35,818 nucleotides of DNA from an uncultured Oscillospiraceae bacterium (GCA_947624385.1 CANQJZ010000027.1:1-35818); one strand, 5' to 3'. Positions 26,845 to 34,457 are shown, counted from the stretch's first letter. Notes: generated from the sequence alone by a model not told the origin. A program made the numbers and translations.

Positions 26845-28581
26845 TTATTGATTCCCCAGCGTCTGCGCCGCGGTGACGCAGGCGTCCACGCGGGCCTGAC
26901 AGACGGCCTTGTCCGTGCCGTGGGTCAGGATATAGATCTTGATCTTGGGCTCGGTGCCGGAGGGGCGGATGATGAAGCTGGTGTCCTGCTCCAGCTCAAA
27001 GTACAGCACGTTGGACCCGGCAATGGGGGTGCGCTCCACCGCGCCCAGACCGGGCACGGTGACGGTGCCGTCCTTGTAATCCCGGACCCGGACCACCCGC
27101 TGGCCGGCCAGCTCCATGGGCGGATCGGTCCGCAGACTGGTCATTAACGCGGCCATCCGGTCGGGCCCGTCCACGCCCTCCATGTACACGTTCACGGTGT
27201 GCTCCACGAACGTGCCGTATTTGGCGTACAGGGCGTCCAACGCGTCCAGCAGGGTCATACCCTCGCGGTAATAGTGGGCGGCCATCTCCGCGATCATCAT
27301 GGAGGCGGTGACGGCGTCCTTGTCCCGCACGTAGTCGCCCAGCATGTAGCCATAGCTCTCCTCAAAGGCCATCAGGTACTGCTCGCCGGTACCCTCGGCG
27401 GCGTATGTCGCCAGCCGCTCAGCCATGAATTTGAAGCCGGTGAAGGTCTCGCCGTAGGCCACGTGGTTGGCCTCGCATATGGTGCGGGTCATGCCGGTGG
27501 ACACGATGGTGGAGAGGATGACGGGCTTCGCCGGCATGGCGCCCTTTTTCTGCCGGGCGGTGATGACATAATCGGCCAGCAACGAACCCATCTGGTTGCC
27601 GGTGATGGTGTGAAATTCCCCGTCCTTGCCACGGGCCATAACGCCCACCCGGTCGGAGTCCGGGTCGGTGCCGATGATCAGGTCGCTCTTGACCTTCTTG
27701 GCCAGGTCCACCGCCAGATAGAAGCCCTCGGGATTTTCCGGGTTGGGGCTCTCCACCGTGGGGAAGTGGCCGTCGATGACCATCTGCTCGGGCACGGGAT
27801 GGATGTGCTTCAGGCCCAGGCGCTTCAGCGCCTCGGGGACCAGCAGGTGACCGGCCCCGTGGAAGGGGGTGTACACGATCTGGAACTCGTCGGCCACGGC
27901 CTTCACCGCGTCGGGGTCGATGGCCTGCCCCAGGACGTTTTGCAGGAACAGCTCGTCCGTCTCAGCGCCGATGATCTCGATGAGGCCTTTTTGGACCGCC
28001 TCGTCGTAGTCCATGGCTTTGACGCCGGTGAAGATGTCGATCTTCTCCATATTTTTCGCCACCACCTCGGCGTGGTGGGGCGGCAGCTGTGCGCCGTCGG
28101 ACCAGTAGACCTTATAGCCGTTGTAGGTCGCGGGGTTGTGGCTGGCGGTGATGTTGATGCCCGCCGTGGCGCCATAGTGGATGATGCCGAAGCTCAGTTC
28201 CGGCGTGGGGCGCAGGGACTCGAACAGGCGCACGTGGATGCCGCTGGCCGCGCACACGCACGCCGCCTCCCGGGCAAACTCCGGGCTGTTGATACGGCAG
28301 TCGTAGCCGATGACCACGCCCTTGTGCCGGGCCTCGTCCCCCTCGGCCACCACCAGATCGGCGAAAGCCTGGGTGGCCCAGCGGATGACGTGGATGTTCA
28401 TCCGGGCCAGACCCGCGCCCATCACGCCCCGCAGACCGGCCGTGCCGAACTCCAACGGGCCGCGGAAGCGGCTCTTGATCTCATCGTCATTGTCCCGGAT
28501 GGCGTCCAGCTCGTGCCATTCCTCGTCCGAGAGGGCGGGGCTGTCCAGCCAACGCTCATACTCCTTCCTGTAGCTCGTCAT
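26845..28581 (-). CDS. Phosphoglucomutase/phosphomannomutase
   Basis: Phosphohexomutase of 578 aa, interconverting hexose 6- and 1-phosphates. The phosphoserine loop is ITASHNPATYNGYKVYW, the metal loop GTDPDSDRVG, the sugar-binding loop FEESYGYM, and the C-terminal phosphate site RPSGTEPKIKIY. Length and sequence style match the B. subtilis PgcA group, which makes glucose 1-phosphate, the substrate of RfbF. The start has AAAGGAG upstream. It overlaps the small upstream gene by 26 bases and ends at the shared terminator. Confidence 0.95.
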   Translation of the reverse strand: MTSYRKEYERWLDSPALSDEEWHELDAIRDNDDEIKSRFRGPLEFGTAGLRGVMGAGLARMNIHVIRWATQAFADLVVAEGDEARHKGVVIGYDCRINSPEFAREAACVCAASGIHVRLFESLRPTPELSFGIIHYGATAGINITASHNPATYNGYKVYWSDGAQLPPHHAEVVAKNMEKIDIFTGVKAMDYDEAVQKGLIEIIGAETDELFLQNVLGQAIDPDAVKAVADEFQIVYTPFHGAGHLLVPEALKRLGLKHIHPVPEQMVIDGHFPTVESPNPENPEGFYLAVDLAKKVKSDLIIGTDPDSDRVGVMARGKDGEFHTITGNQMGSLLADYVITARQKKGAMPAKPVILSTIVSTGMTRTICEANHVAYGETFTGFKFMAERLATYAAEGTGEQYLMAFEESYGYMLGDYVRDKDAVTASMMIAEMAAHYYREGMTLLDALDALYAKYGTFVEHTVNVYMEGVDGPDRMAALMTSLRTDPPMELAGQRVVRVRDYKDGTVTVPGLGAVERTPIAGSNVLYFELEQDTSFIIRPSGTEPKIKIYILTHGTDKAVCQARVDACVTAAQTLGNQ

Positions 28582-28870
28582 GTTCCGGCTCTCCTTTCAA
28601 AAGTTCCTGGGCGTCCGCCAGGGCGCTCTTTGGTACATAGATGTCCACGCCGCTGCCACTCATCCCGATCACGACCTTGCCAAAGGCCCCGTCGCCGGGA
28701 TAGCGCTCCACGGAGGGGATGCCGTAAGCCTCCAGCATGGAGCGGGTCATGTCCGCCGCCATATCCAGGGGAGAACAGCTCACGAGAAACGCCGGTTCCT
28801 CCGGCTCGCCGTCAGGCCCCTTGGGCCAGGCGTCGTAGGTTTTTCCGAATTGGTGCAGTCCCCAGCTCAT
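28556..28870 (-). CDS. DUF2007-like small protein
   Basis: 104 aa. FLVSCSPLDMAADMTRSMLEAYGIPSVE followed by GSGVDIYVPKSALADAQELL has the pattern of DUF2007 ('putative signal transducing protein'), a small ferredoxin-like domain of unknown role. No membrane segment. The start is preceded by GAGGGG. It overlaps the phosphohexomutase start by 26 bases and lies 9 bases after rlmH. Confidence 0.75.
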   Translation of the reverse strand: MSWGLHQFGKTYDAWPKGPDGEPEEPAFLVSCSPLDMAADMTRSMLEAYGIPSVERYPGDGAFGKVVIGMSGSGVDIYVPKSALADAQELLKGEPEHDELQEGV

Positions 28871-28879
28871 GATAGCCCC

Positions 28880-29305
28880 TCACTTGTGGTATTTCGACCC
28901 GGCGTTGATGGAAAACGCCCGGTACAGCTGTTCCAAAAGCATCACCCGCGCCAGATGGTGCGGGAACGTCATGTCCGACATGGAGAGGGAGAAGTCCGCC
29001 CGGTCCTTGACCGCCTGTGGCAGCCCCTCGGACCCGCCGATAAGGAAGCAGATACGGCTGACGCCCTGGCCCGCCAGACGGTCCAGCAGCGCCGCCAGGT
29101 CCGGGCTGGAGAGCTTCTTTCCCTCGATGCACAGGGCGATAACATAGGCACCCTTGGGGATACGGGCAGCGATATCGGCGTCCTCAGGAAGCTCTGTGAC
29201 CTCGACCTTGCAGTACGCGCCCAGACGTTTACAGTATTCCCGGCAGGCGTCGGCGTAATAGGGCTCCTTGAGCCGGCCCAGGCAGAGCACGTTCACCCGA
29301 AGCAT
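28880..29305 (-). CDS. rlmH: 23S rRNA (pseudouridine1915-N3)-methyltransferase
   Basis: SPOUT methyltransferase that modifies helix 69 of 23S rRNA. Family signs are the opening VNVLCLGRLKEPYYADACREYCKRL, YVIALCIEGKKLSSP, the SAM knot FLIGGSEGLP, and the end YRAFSINAGSKYHK. At 141 aa it is shorter than the usual ~159. The missing part is the segment between the first strand pair and AYVIAL, where TELPEDADIAARIPKG replaces a longer acidic stretch. Catalytic parts are present. The start overlaps the MBL gene by 13 bases. Confidence 0.92.
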   Translation of the reverse strand: MLRVNVLCLGRLKEPYYADACREYCKRLGAYCKVEVTELPEDADIAARIPKGAYVIALCIEGKKLSSPDLAALLDRLAGQGVSRICFLIGGSEGLPQAVKDRADFSLSMSDMTFPHHLARVMLLEQLYRAFSINAGSKYHK

Positions 29306-30072
29306 GCCGTTACCTCCACCTCAAGACAGCCGGCCTCCGGCGCCAGATAGAGCTCCGTGGCCCGGCCCTCCAGCGCCCGGCACACGGTACGCCGGGCCAG
29401 TCCGGGTACGTTGTTGTTTTTGGAGATGTGCCCCAGAACGATCTTGCCTGTGCCCTGACCGGCCAGCACCGCCGCCAGCCACGTACACTCGGCGTTGGAG
29501 AGATGGCCCCGGTCGGACAAAATGCGCGCCTTTAAATAGGCCGGGTAGGGGCCGTTGCGCAGCATGGTCACGTCGTGGTTGGCCTCGATGAGGGCAGCGT
29601 CCGCCCGGTCAAAATACCGCAGCATATCGTCCGTGACGCAGCCGGTGTCCGTGGCGGAGACGAATACGGTCCCGTCCGCCTGGAACCGGTAGCCCACGCT
29701 GCCCGCCGCGTCGTGGGGCGTGGGGAAACAGGTGACCGTCATGCAGCCCAGGGATAAGGGCCGCTCCGGTTCGATCTCCCGCAGAAATTTGTCCAACTCC
29801 GGCACGCTCCGGCGCAGCGCCGCCGCCACAGGGCCGGGGGCGTATACCGGGGTGGGGAACTGCTTTGTGAACACCCGCAGGCCGGACACGTGGTCCGCGT
29901 GCTCGTGGGTGACGAAGATGCCGTCCAGCGCGGCGGGGTCAACGTCCACGCTCTCCAGCGAGGCGCGGATGCGCTTGGCGGAGATACCGGCGTCCAGCAG
30001 CACGCTCCTGCCGCCGCCTCTCACAAGCGCGCAGTTGCCGGTGGAGCCGCTGGCGAATACGGCCAGACGCAT
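29293..30072 (-). CDS. MBL-fold metallohydrolase, YycJ/WalJ-like
   Basis: 259 aa. The metallo-beta-lactamase motif THEHADH near residue 57 binds two metals, and FASGSTGNCALV at the N-terminus and HLSNAECTWLAAVL near the end are typical of the YycJ/WalJ group. Characterised relatives are implicated in coordinating wall synthesis or DNA repair. The ATG at 30072 shares one base with the murA stop (TGATG), so it is co-translated with murA. An upstream frame extension to 30384 runs inside murA and is rejected. Confidence 0.9.
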   Translation of the reverse strand: MRLAVFASGSTGNCALVRGGGRSVLLDAGISAKRIRASLESVDVDPAALDGIFVTHEHADHVSGLRVFTKQFPTPVYAPGPVAAALRRSVPELDKFLREIEPERPLSLGCMTVTCFPTPHDAAGSVGYRFQADGTVFVSATDTGCVTDDMLRYFDRADAALIEANHDVTMLRNGPYPAYLKARILSDRGHLSNAECTWLAAVLAGQGTGKIVLGHISKNNNVPGLARRTVCRALEGRATELYLAPEAGCLEVEVTACFG

Positions 30073-31379
30073 CAGCCCGCGTTCCAGCCCCGGGCCGGTT
30101 CCTCCGGCTCGTCGATACAGCGGATGTCCGCGCCCAGAGCCCGGAATTTGCCCACGATGTCCTGATAGCCCCGCTCGATGTAGAGCACGTCCTCGATCTC
30201 GGTGACGCCCTGGGCGGCCAGACCCGCTATCACCATGGCCGCGCCGGCACGCAGGTCGCATGCCCGGACCGTGGCGCCGGTCAGACTGTCCACGCCCTGA
30301 ATGAAGGCGGACTGGTCCTCCACCTCGATATGGGCGCCCATTTTGTTGAGCTCGGCCACGTATTTGAACCGGCCGCTGCTCCAAACCGCCTCCGTCACCA
30401 CGCTGACGCCGGGGGCGCAGCAGAGCACGGCGGTCATCTGCGGCTGCATATCCGTGGGAAAGCCGGGGTAGGGCTTTGTCTTGATGTTGGCGTTGTGCAG
30501 GGGACCATCCCGGCGGACAAGGACGTAATCGTCGCCCTCCTCCACCTCCACGTTCATCTCCTGCAGCTTGGAGGAGATGCCCTCCAAATGCTTGGGGATG
30601 ATGTTGGACACCCGGATGGACCCGCCGGTGGCGGCCACGGCCGCCATATAGGTCCCGGCCTCGATCTGGTCGGGAATGAGGGCGTAGGAGCCGCCGTGCA
30701 ACTGCTTCACGCCCCGAATTTTAATGACGTCGGTGCCCGCGCCGCGCACGTCCGCGCCCATGGAGTTGAGGAAGTTGGCCAGGTCCACGATGTGGGGCTC
30801 GCGGGCCACGTTCTCGATGATAGTCCGGCCCTCGGCCGTGACGGCGGCGATCATGATGTTGATGGTCGCGCCAACGGAGACCTTGTCCAGATAGATGGTC
30901 CGGCCGTGCAGGCGGCCGTCCCGTGCGTTGGCGCAGATAAAGCCGCCGGACAGCGTCACGTCCGCGCCAAGGGCGGTCAGGCCCTTGATGTGCTGGTCGA
31001 TGGGGCGGATGCCGAAGTTGCAGCCGCCGGGCATCGTTGTACGTGCGCGGCCAAAGCGGCCAAGCATCGCGCCAATGAGATAATAGCTGGCCCGGATGCG
31101 CCGGGTCATGTCCCACATCTGGTCCGGGATCAGGTCCATCTGCACATGGGTGCAGTCCAGCTCCACGGTACTGCGGTTTATCATGTACACCTTCGCGCCC
31201 AGATAGGTCAGGATGCGCAAAAGGGTATCCGTATCGCTGATCTCAGGCAGGTTTTCCAGCCGACACACGCCGTGGACCATAAGGGCCGCCGGGATGATGG
31301 CCACCGCCGCGTTTTTCGCGCCGGATATCTCCACCTCGCCGTGCAGCGGCTTCCCGCCGTGAATAACGTACTTTTCCAT
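30072..31379 (-). CDS. murA: UDP-N-acetylglucosamine 1-carboxyvinyltransferase
   Basis: First committed step of peptidoglycan synthesis: transfers enolpyruvate from PEP to UDP-GlcNAc. Of 435 aa. The N-terminal ISGAKNAAVAIIPAAL contains the substrate-binding Lys-Asn pair. The catalytic cysteine is in MPGGCNFGIRPIDQH near residue 120, which is the fosfomycin target and predicts sensitivity at this site. DLRAGAAMVIAGL is also conserved. GGAG sits 6 bases before the start. A promoter candidate overlaps the end of the NUDIX gene upstream. Confidence 0.96.
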   Translation of the reverse strand: MEKYVIHGGKPLHGEVEISGAKNAAVAIIPAALMVHGVCRLENLPEISDTDTLLRILTYLGAKVYMINRSTVELDCTHVQMDLIPDQMWDMTRRIRASYYLIGAMLGRFGRARTTMPGGCNFGIRPIDQHIKGLTALGADVTLSGGFICANARDGRLHGRTIYLDKVSVGATINIMIAAVTAEGRTIIENVAREPHIVDLANFLNSMGADVRGAGTDVIKIRGVKQLHGGSYALIPDQIEAGTYMAAVAATGGSIRVSNIIPKHLEGISSKLQEMNVEVEEGDDYVLVRRDGPLHNANIKTKPYPGFPTDMQPQMTAVLCCAPGVSVVTEAVWSSGRFKYVAELNKMGAHIEVEDQSAFIQGVDSLTGATVRACDLRAGAAMVIAGLAAQGVTEIEDVLYIERGYQDIVGKFRALGADIRCIDEPEEPARGWNAG

Positions 31380-31406
31380 AGGAACTCCAAACTATGTAGT
31401 GTCAGG

Positions 31407-31426
31407 CCGGCGCACACACACGCCGG
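31407..31426 (-). promoter_or_regulatory. Hairpin in the murA leader
   Basis: CCGGCG (31407-31412) and CGCCGG (31421-31426) form a 6-bp stem around an alternating CA loop, in the untranslated leader of murA. No T run follows on the minus strand, so it is not a normal terminator. A role in mRNA stability or attenuation is possible but unproven. Confidence 0.3.
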
Positions 31427-31449
31427 TTCAATATGGCAGAACACCCATA

Positions 31450-31478
31450 AGTGTACCACACCGTGGGGGAAAAATCAA
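31450..31478 (-). promoter_or_regulatory. Probable murA promoter
   Basis: On the minus strand TTGATT (31478-31473), a 17-base spacer and an extended -10 TGGTACACT (-10 hexamer 31455-31450) lie 70 bases before murA. The -35 overlaps the stop codon of the NUDIX gene. Confidence 0.5.
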
Positions 31479-32014
31479 TTCCCGCCAAGAATTGCCAGGG
31501 CCTTCAGCGCAGCCACGACCGTTTTCGCGTCGTGTATCCGGCCGTCCATCGCCATCCGCGCCAGCTCCGCCAGGGGCATTTTCTCCACGTCCAGAAACTC
31601 GTTGGGGTCCGGGTGAGCCCTGCCCTGGCGCAGGTCCGTCGCCAGATAGAGATAGAGCTTCTCCGTGGAAATGCCGGGGGAGACGTAGATGAAGCCCAGG
31701 TCCCGCCAGGTGCCGGCCTCCAACCCGGTCTCCTCGCTCAGCTCCCGCTTCACCGCGTCGAAGGGGTCCTCGTCCTTTTCCAGCTTTCCGGCGGGCAGCT
31801 CCAGCAGGACCTGGCCGAAGGGGTAGCGGTACTGCCGTACCACGGCCACATTGCCGTCGCCGTCCACCGCCGCCACGCATACCCCGCCGGGGTGGTGTAC
31901 CACCTCCCGCACGCTGGTGGCGCCGTTGGGCAGGGCTACGATGTCCTCCGTTACCTCCACCACCGGCCCGCGGTTGGCGCAGACGCGCCGCAGTGGCCGC
32001 TCCGTATAGTCCAT
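31475..32014 (-). CDS. NUDIX hydrolase, ADP-ribose pyrophosphatase-like
   Basis: 179 aa. The Nudix box reads GKLEKDEDPFDAVKRELSEETGLE, matching GX5EX7REUXEEXGU. Upstream VVRQYRYPFGQVLLELPAG is the usual ADP-ribose pyrophosphatase lead-in (NudF/YqkG type), and GISTEKLYLYLATDL follows. It probably clears ADP-ribose or related nucleotide sugars. The ATG at 32014 has GGAGGT seven bases upstream; an upstream in-frame start has no such site. First gene of the minus-strand housekeeping run. Confidence 0.9.
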   Translation of the reverse strand: MDYTERPLRRVCANRGPVVEVTEDIVALPNGATSVREVVHHPGGVCVAAVDGDGNVAVVRQYRYPFGQVLLELPAGKLEKDEDPFDAVKRELSEETGLEAGTWRDLGFIYVSPGISTEKLYLYLATDLRQGRAHPDPNEFLDVEKMPLAELARMAMDGRIHDAKTVVAALKALAILGGN

Positions 32015-32065
32015 GGGAAACACCTCCGGTCTTTCCAACAGGTTACATAATATCGCCTACCGCCC

Positions 32066-32074
32066 AGTATAGCA
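32066..32074 (-). promoter_or_regulatory. Extended -10 promoter element of the NUDIX gene
   Basis: On the minus strand TGCTATACT, 52 bases before the NUDIX start, is an extended -10 identical to that at 3760-3768. No clear -35. Confidence 0.45.
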
Positions 32075-32129
32075 CATTCCTGTACAAATTTCCACATTTT
32101 TATGCTATGCAGGTCAAGAATATTTGCAC

Positions 32130-32135
32130 TATAAT
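32130..32135 (+). promoter_or_regulatory. -10 element of the MecA-like gene
   Basis: TATAAT, 37 bases before the MecA-like start. The -35 region (TATGCA, 18-base spacing) is weak. It is divergent from the NUDIX promoter within the same 158-base gap. Confidence 0.45.
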
Positions 32136-32172
32136 GGTCCCATGGACTTTATTGCGCGGGAGGACCTCCATC

Positions 32173-32628
32173 ATGAAAACGGTACAGGCAACACAGACGG
32201 CAGTATCCATCTGGATCAGCCGGGAGCAGGCCCCCAGCCGGGCGCAGATGCTGGCGCTGATACGCCAGGCGCTGGCGGAGCGAGGGCTGACCCCCTGGCC
32301 GGAGACTGAGGCGGAGTGCTTCGCCGCGGGGGAGGATACGCTGGTCATCGCCCGGCCGGGCCATGCACGGCGGACGGCCTGGTATTTCGCCGACCTGGAA
32401 GCGCTGCTGGCGGGGGCTTTGGCCTGTCCCGGCGGGGACAGCGACCTGTACGCCGTGCCGGAGGGCTATGTGCTCACGCTCGCGCCGGAGGCGGCGGGTC
32501 CGGCCCTGGGGGAGTTCGGTGAGAGCTTCCCGGTGGCGCCTGAGTGGGAGATACACGCCCGGGAGCAGGGCATGTGCCTGATGCGCGAAAGCGCCATCGA
32601 CGACCTGCGCCGCTATTTTTCGCGGTGA
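32173..32628 (+). CDS. MecA-like adaptor protein (short)
   Basis: 151 aa, soluble. The second half parallels the C-terminal domain of MecA adaptors that deliver substrates to ClpCP: AWYFADLEALLAGAL, then DSDLYAVPEGYVLTLAPE, LGEFGESF, and the end IHAREQGMCLMRESAIDDLRRYF. The N-terminal part (about 60 aa) is shorter than in B. subtilis MecA, so target recognition may differ. GGGAGGA lies 8 bases before the start. Assignment rests on pattern, not strong identity. Confidence 0.6.
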   Translation: MKTVQATQTAVSIWISREQAPSRAQMLALIRQALAERGLTPWPETEAECFAAGEDTLVIARPGHARRTAWYFADLEALLAGALACPGGDSDLYAVPEGYVLTLAPEAAGPALGEFGESFPVAPEWEIHAREQGMCLMRESAIDDLRRYFSR

Positions 32629-32682
32629 GTACATGCTATACTGCCGTTCTGTAAACTTTTTTCAAACAGTTTCCCGTTCCAT

Positions 32683-32732
32683 TTGCTAAATCGTAAGAAA
32701 TACGCTATAATAGCGCCGTTAGCGCTATTATA
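32683..32732 (+). promoter_or_regulatory. Promoter with overlapping perfect palindrome, upstream of smpB
   Basis: TTGCTA (32683-32688), a 17-base spacer, and TATAAT (32706-32711) form a good promoter. The -10 is also the left end of a perfect inverted repeat: TATAATAGCGC (32706-32716), loop CGTTA, GCGCTATTATA (32722-32732). A run of A rather than T follows, so it is not a plus-strand terminator. It could be an operator, or a hairpin at the mRNA 5' end. Confidence 0.6.
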
Positions 32733-32744
32733 AAAAAGATACCG

Positions 32745-32778
32745 GTCGCGCTCCCGGCAAATGCCGGAACCGCGCGAC
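32745..32778 (+). promoter_or_regulatory. GC-rich nested hairpin in the smpB leader
   Basis: GTCGCGC (32745-32751) pairs with GCGCGAC (32772-32778). Inside, CCGGC (32754-32758) pairs with GCCGG (32763-32767) around AAAT. It lies between the palindromic promoter and a second extended -10 (TGGTACAAT, 32780-32788). Confidence 0.4.
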
Positions 32779-32779
32779 A

Positions 32780-32788
32780 TGGTACAAT
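32780..32788 (+). promoter_or_regulatory. Second, extended -10 element before smpB
   Basis: TGGTACAAT lies 36 bases before the smpB start and closely matches the murA element TGGTACACT. No -35 is evident. Confidence 0.4.
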
Positions 32789-32824
32789 ATATTTCCCAGC
32801 ACAGCAACAGGGGAGGTGTACGCT

Positions 32825-33295
32825 ATGCCGGTCCGGGGAAAGGGTACCAAGCTGATCGTGGAAAACCGCAAGGCCCGCCACGACTACTTCATCCTGGACC
32901 GCTACGAGGCGGGCATCGAGCTGACCGGCACGGAGGTCAAGTCCGTCCGGGCCGGTACGGTGAATCTCAAGGACTGCTACGCCCGCGTGAAAAACGGGGA
33001 GCTGTGGGTCCGGGGGATGCACATCAGCCCTTATAAGCAGGGCAGCTACTTCAACGCGGACCCGGACCGGGACCGGCGCCTTCTCATGCACCGGCGGGAG
33101 ATCGTCCGCCTGGGCGCGAAGGTCCAGCAGGAAGGGCTGGCGCTGGTGCCCCTGAGCCTTTACTTCAAGGACAGCCTGGTGAAGGTGGAGCTGGGGCTTT
33201 GCAAGGGCAAGAAGCTCTATGACAAGCGGGACGACGCGGCGGTGAAAAGCGCCCGCCGCGAGATGGACAGGAAATTCAAGGAGGCAAACGCATGA
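32825..33295 (+). CDS. smpB: SsrA-binding protein SmpB
   Basis: 156 aa. Binds tmRNA and brings it to stalled ribosomes for trans-translation. Family blocks: [56 protein letters not shown], and [14 protein letters not shown] before a basic tail. GGGGAGG (32810-32816) is 8 bases before ATG 32825; an in-frame GTG at 32816 lies inside that site and is rejected. The tmRNA itself is encoded about 700 bases downstream. Confidence 0.96.
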   Translation: MPVRGKGTKLIVENRKARHDYFILDRYEAGIELTGTEVKSVRAGTVNLKDCYARVKNGELWVRGMHISPYKQGSYFNADPDRDRRLLMHRREIVRLGAKVQQEGLALVPLSLYFKDSLVKVELGLCKGKKLYDKRDDAAVKSARREMDRKFKEANA

Positions 33296-33810
33296 AAAAT
33301 CCAATCGTGACCATCCGCATGCACGACGGCGGCGTCATCAAGGCGGAGCTGTACCCCGAGATCGCGCCCAACACGGTCGATAACTTCATCTCCCTTGCGA
33401 GCAAGGGGTTCTATAACGGCCTGATCTTCCACCGGGTCATCCCCGGCTTCATGATCCAGGGCGGAGACCCGGACGGCAACGGCACCGGCGGCCCCGGCTA
33501 TTCCATCCCCGGTGAATTTGCCGCCAACGGGTACACCAACGACCTGCGCCACACACGGGGCGTGCTGAGTATGGCACGGGCCATGGACCCGGACAGCGCC
33601 GGCAGCCAGTTCTTCATCATGCACGAGGACGCGCCCCATCTGGACGGCCAGTACGCCGCCTTCGGCCAGGTGCTGGAGGGCATGGATGTGGTCGATAAGA
33701 TCGCCGCCACCAAGACCGGCTGGGGTGACAAGCCCCTGACCCCCCAGGTGATGCAGAAGGTCACGGTGGAGACATTCGGCCAGGACTACCCCGCGCCGAA
33801 AAAGGCATAA
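33292..33810 (+). CDS. Peptidyl-prolyl cis-trans isomerase, cyclophilin type
   Basis: 172 aa, no signal peptide, so cytoplasmic. Core motifs are [22 protein letters not shown] and [21 protein letters not shown], including the catalytic arginine in FHRV. Length is typical of bacterial cyclophilins. Its ATG overlaps the smpB stop (ATGA), so the two are co-translated; GGAGG lies just upstream inside smpB. Confidence 0.95.
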   Translation: MKNPIVTIRMHDGGVIKAELYPEIAPNTVDNFISLASKGFYNGLIFHRVIPGFMIQGGDPDGNGTGGPGYSIPGEFAANGYTNDLRHTRGVLSMARAMDPDSAGSQFFIMHEDAPHLDGQYAAFGQVLEGMDVVDKIAATKTGWGDKPLTPQVMQKVTVETFGQDYPAPKKA

Positions 33811-33994
33811 TTTAAAGTAACACAAGTTCGTTCTCATACTTTCCTCCGAAGTGCAAATCGACGCTTCGACCCGGTCACGGGCCCCCCGAGCGAACCAAGC
33901 AAAGCTGTTCGCGAGGGGAGAGGAGGAGCCGCAAAATATTCGAGCCTTGCCGCTTGCGGCAAGGGGAGACCTATTTCGCGTGCTCCGACGACGT
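33811..33994. other. Hairpin-rich non-coding spacer before ssrA
   Basis: No credible gene. Inverted repeats include CCTTGCCG (33945-33952) with CGGCAAGG (33957-33964), a perfect 8-bp stem with a CTTG loop, and GCGAAC (33890-33895) with GTTCGC (33907-33912). CCCG and CGGG near 33870-33880 also pair. No T-run terminator follows the cyclophilin gene and no clear promoter precedes ssrA. It may be an RNA leader or an intergenic repeat family member. Confidence 0.5.
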
Positions 33995-34356
33995 GGGGCT
34001 GCAATGGTTTCGACGGGGGTGTGGGGGCGGAATAAGCGGGCGGATGACCCGGACATCCTAAAAACCGGGAACCTTTCAAATCAACTGAGAACGACAATAC
34101 CGTTCTGGCCGCCGCTTAAGGCAGGCCCGTCCAGCCCGGGAACGCTGCGGCCCGGGACCTGGGCGTCGATCAGCAGCGTCCGTGCGTGCGCAAAGCTTTG
34201 CGCGCACCATGCATCATGAAGCTACCTGACCCGTCATGCGTGACGGCTTGCACCGGGAAGGGGAACGGCGCGTAAGCGCAAAATAACCGTCTGCGCCCGG
34301 AGAAGGTTCCGTTGAAACGCTTTCGGACAGGGGTTCGATCCCCCTCAGCTCCACCA
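33995..34356 (+). ncRNA. ssrA: Transfer-messenger RNA (tmRNA)
   Basis: The one-piece tmRNA begins GGGGCTGCAATGGTTTCGAC and ends with a T-arm GGGTTCGATCCCCC, AGCTCC and an encoded CCA. The 5' GGGGCT pairs with the 3' AGCTCC (one G-U), forming the tRNA-like acceptor. The likely tag frame is 34087-34119: Glu-Asn-Asp-Asn-Thr-Val-Leu-Ala-Ala-Ala then TAA, ending in the hydrophobic Leu-Ala-Ala type signal for ClpXP. A perfect 16-base palindrome at 34188-34203 lies in the pseudoknot region. Its partner gene smpB is just upstream. Confidence 0.96.
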
Positions 34357-34368
34357 AATTTACGCTAT

Positions 34369-34412
34369 ACGAACACCGGGGCGGCCATCTATGTGACCGT
34401 TTCCGGGTTCGT
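34369..34412 (+). other. Hairpin immediately 3' of ssrA
   Basis: ACGAACACCGG (34369-34379) pairs with CCGGGTTCGT (34403-34412), ten pairs with one bulged A. It lies 12 bases after the tmRNA CCA end and lacks a T run. It may help 3' processing or be part of the adjoining inserted DNA. Confidence 0.35.
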
Positions 34413-34457
34413 ACTAGTGTGTCCTATCGAGTTCCCGCGCACGCCGGGGAAATAAAC

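Noticed and set aside
26812-29350. Plus-strand frames across the phosphohexomutase operon
   Set aside because: Shadows of well-supported minus-strand genes with intact catalytic motifs.
29293-30384. Long 363-aa version of the MBL protein
   Set aside because: The extra N-terminal part lies inside murA in another frame and has no recognisable sequence. ATG 30072 gives the normal family N-terminus.
31407-31426. Terminator between the NUDIX gene and murA
   Set aside because: Only a 6-bp stem with no T run on the minus strand.
32651-32675. Weak AAACT/AGTTT stem after the MecA-like gene as a terminator
   Set aside because: A short AT stem with T bases in the loop rather than after it; not convincing.
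33217-34056. Minus-strand frame across cyclophilin, spacer and tmRNA start
   Set aside because: Antisense to smpB and cyclophilin and overlapping the tmRNA; no ribosome site and no family features.
34188-34203. GCGCAAAGCTTTGCGC palindrome as an operator
   Set aside because: It lies inside the tmRNA, where a self-complementary stretch is expected from its pseudoknot stems.
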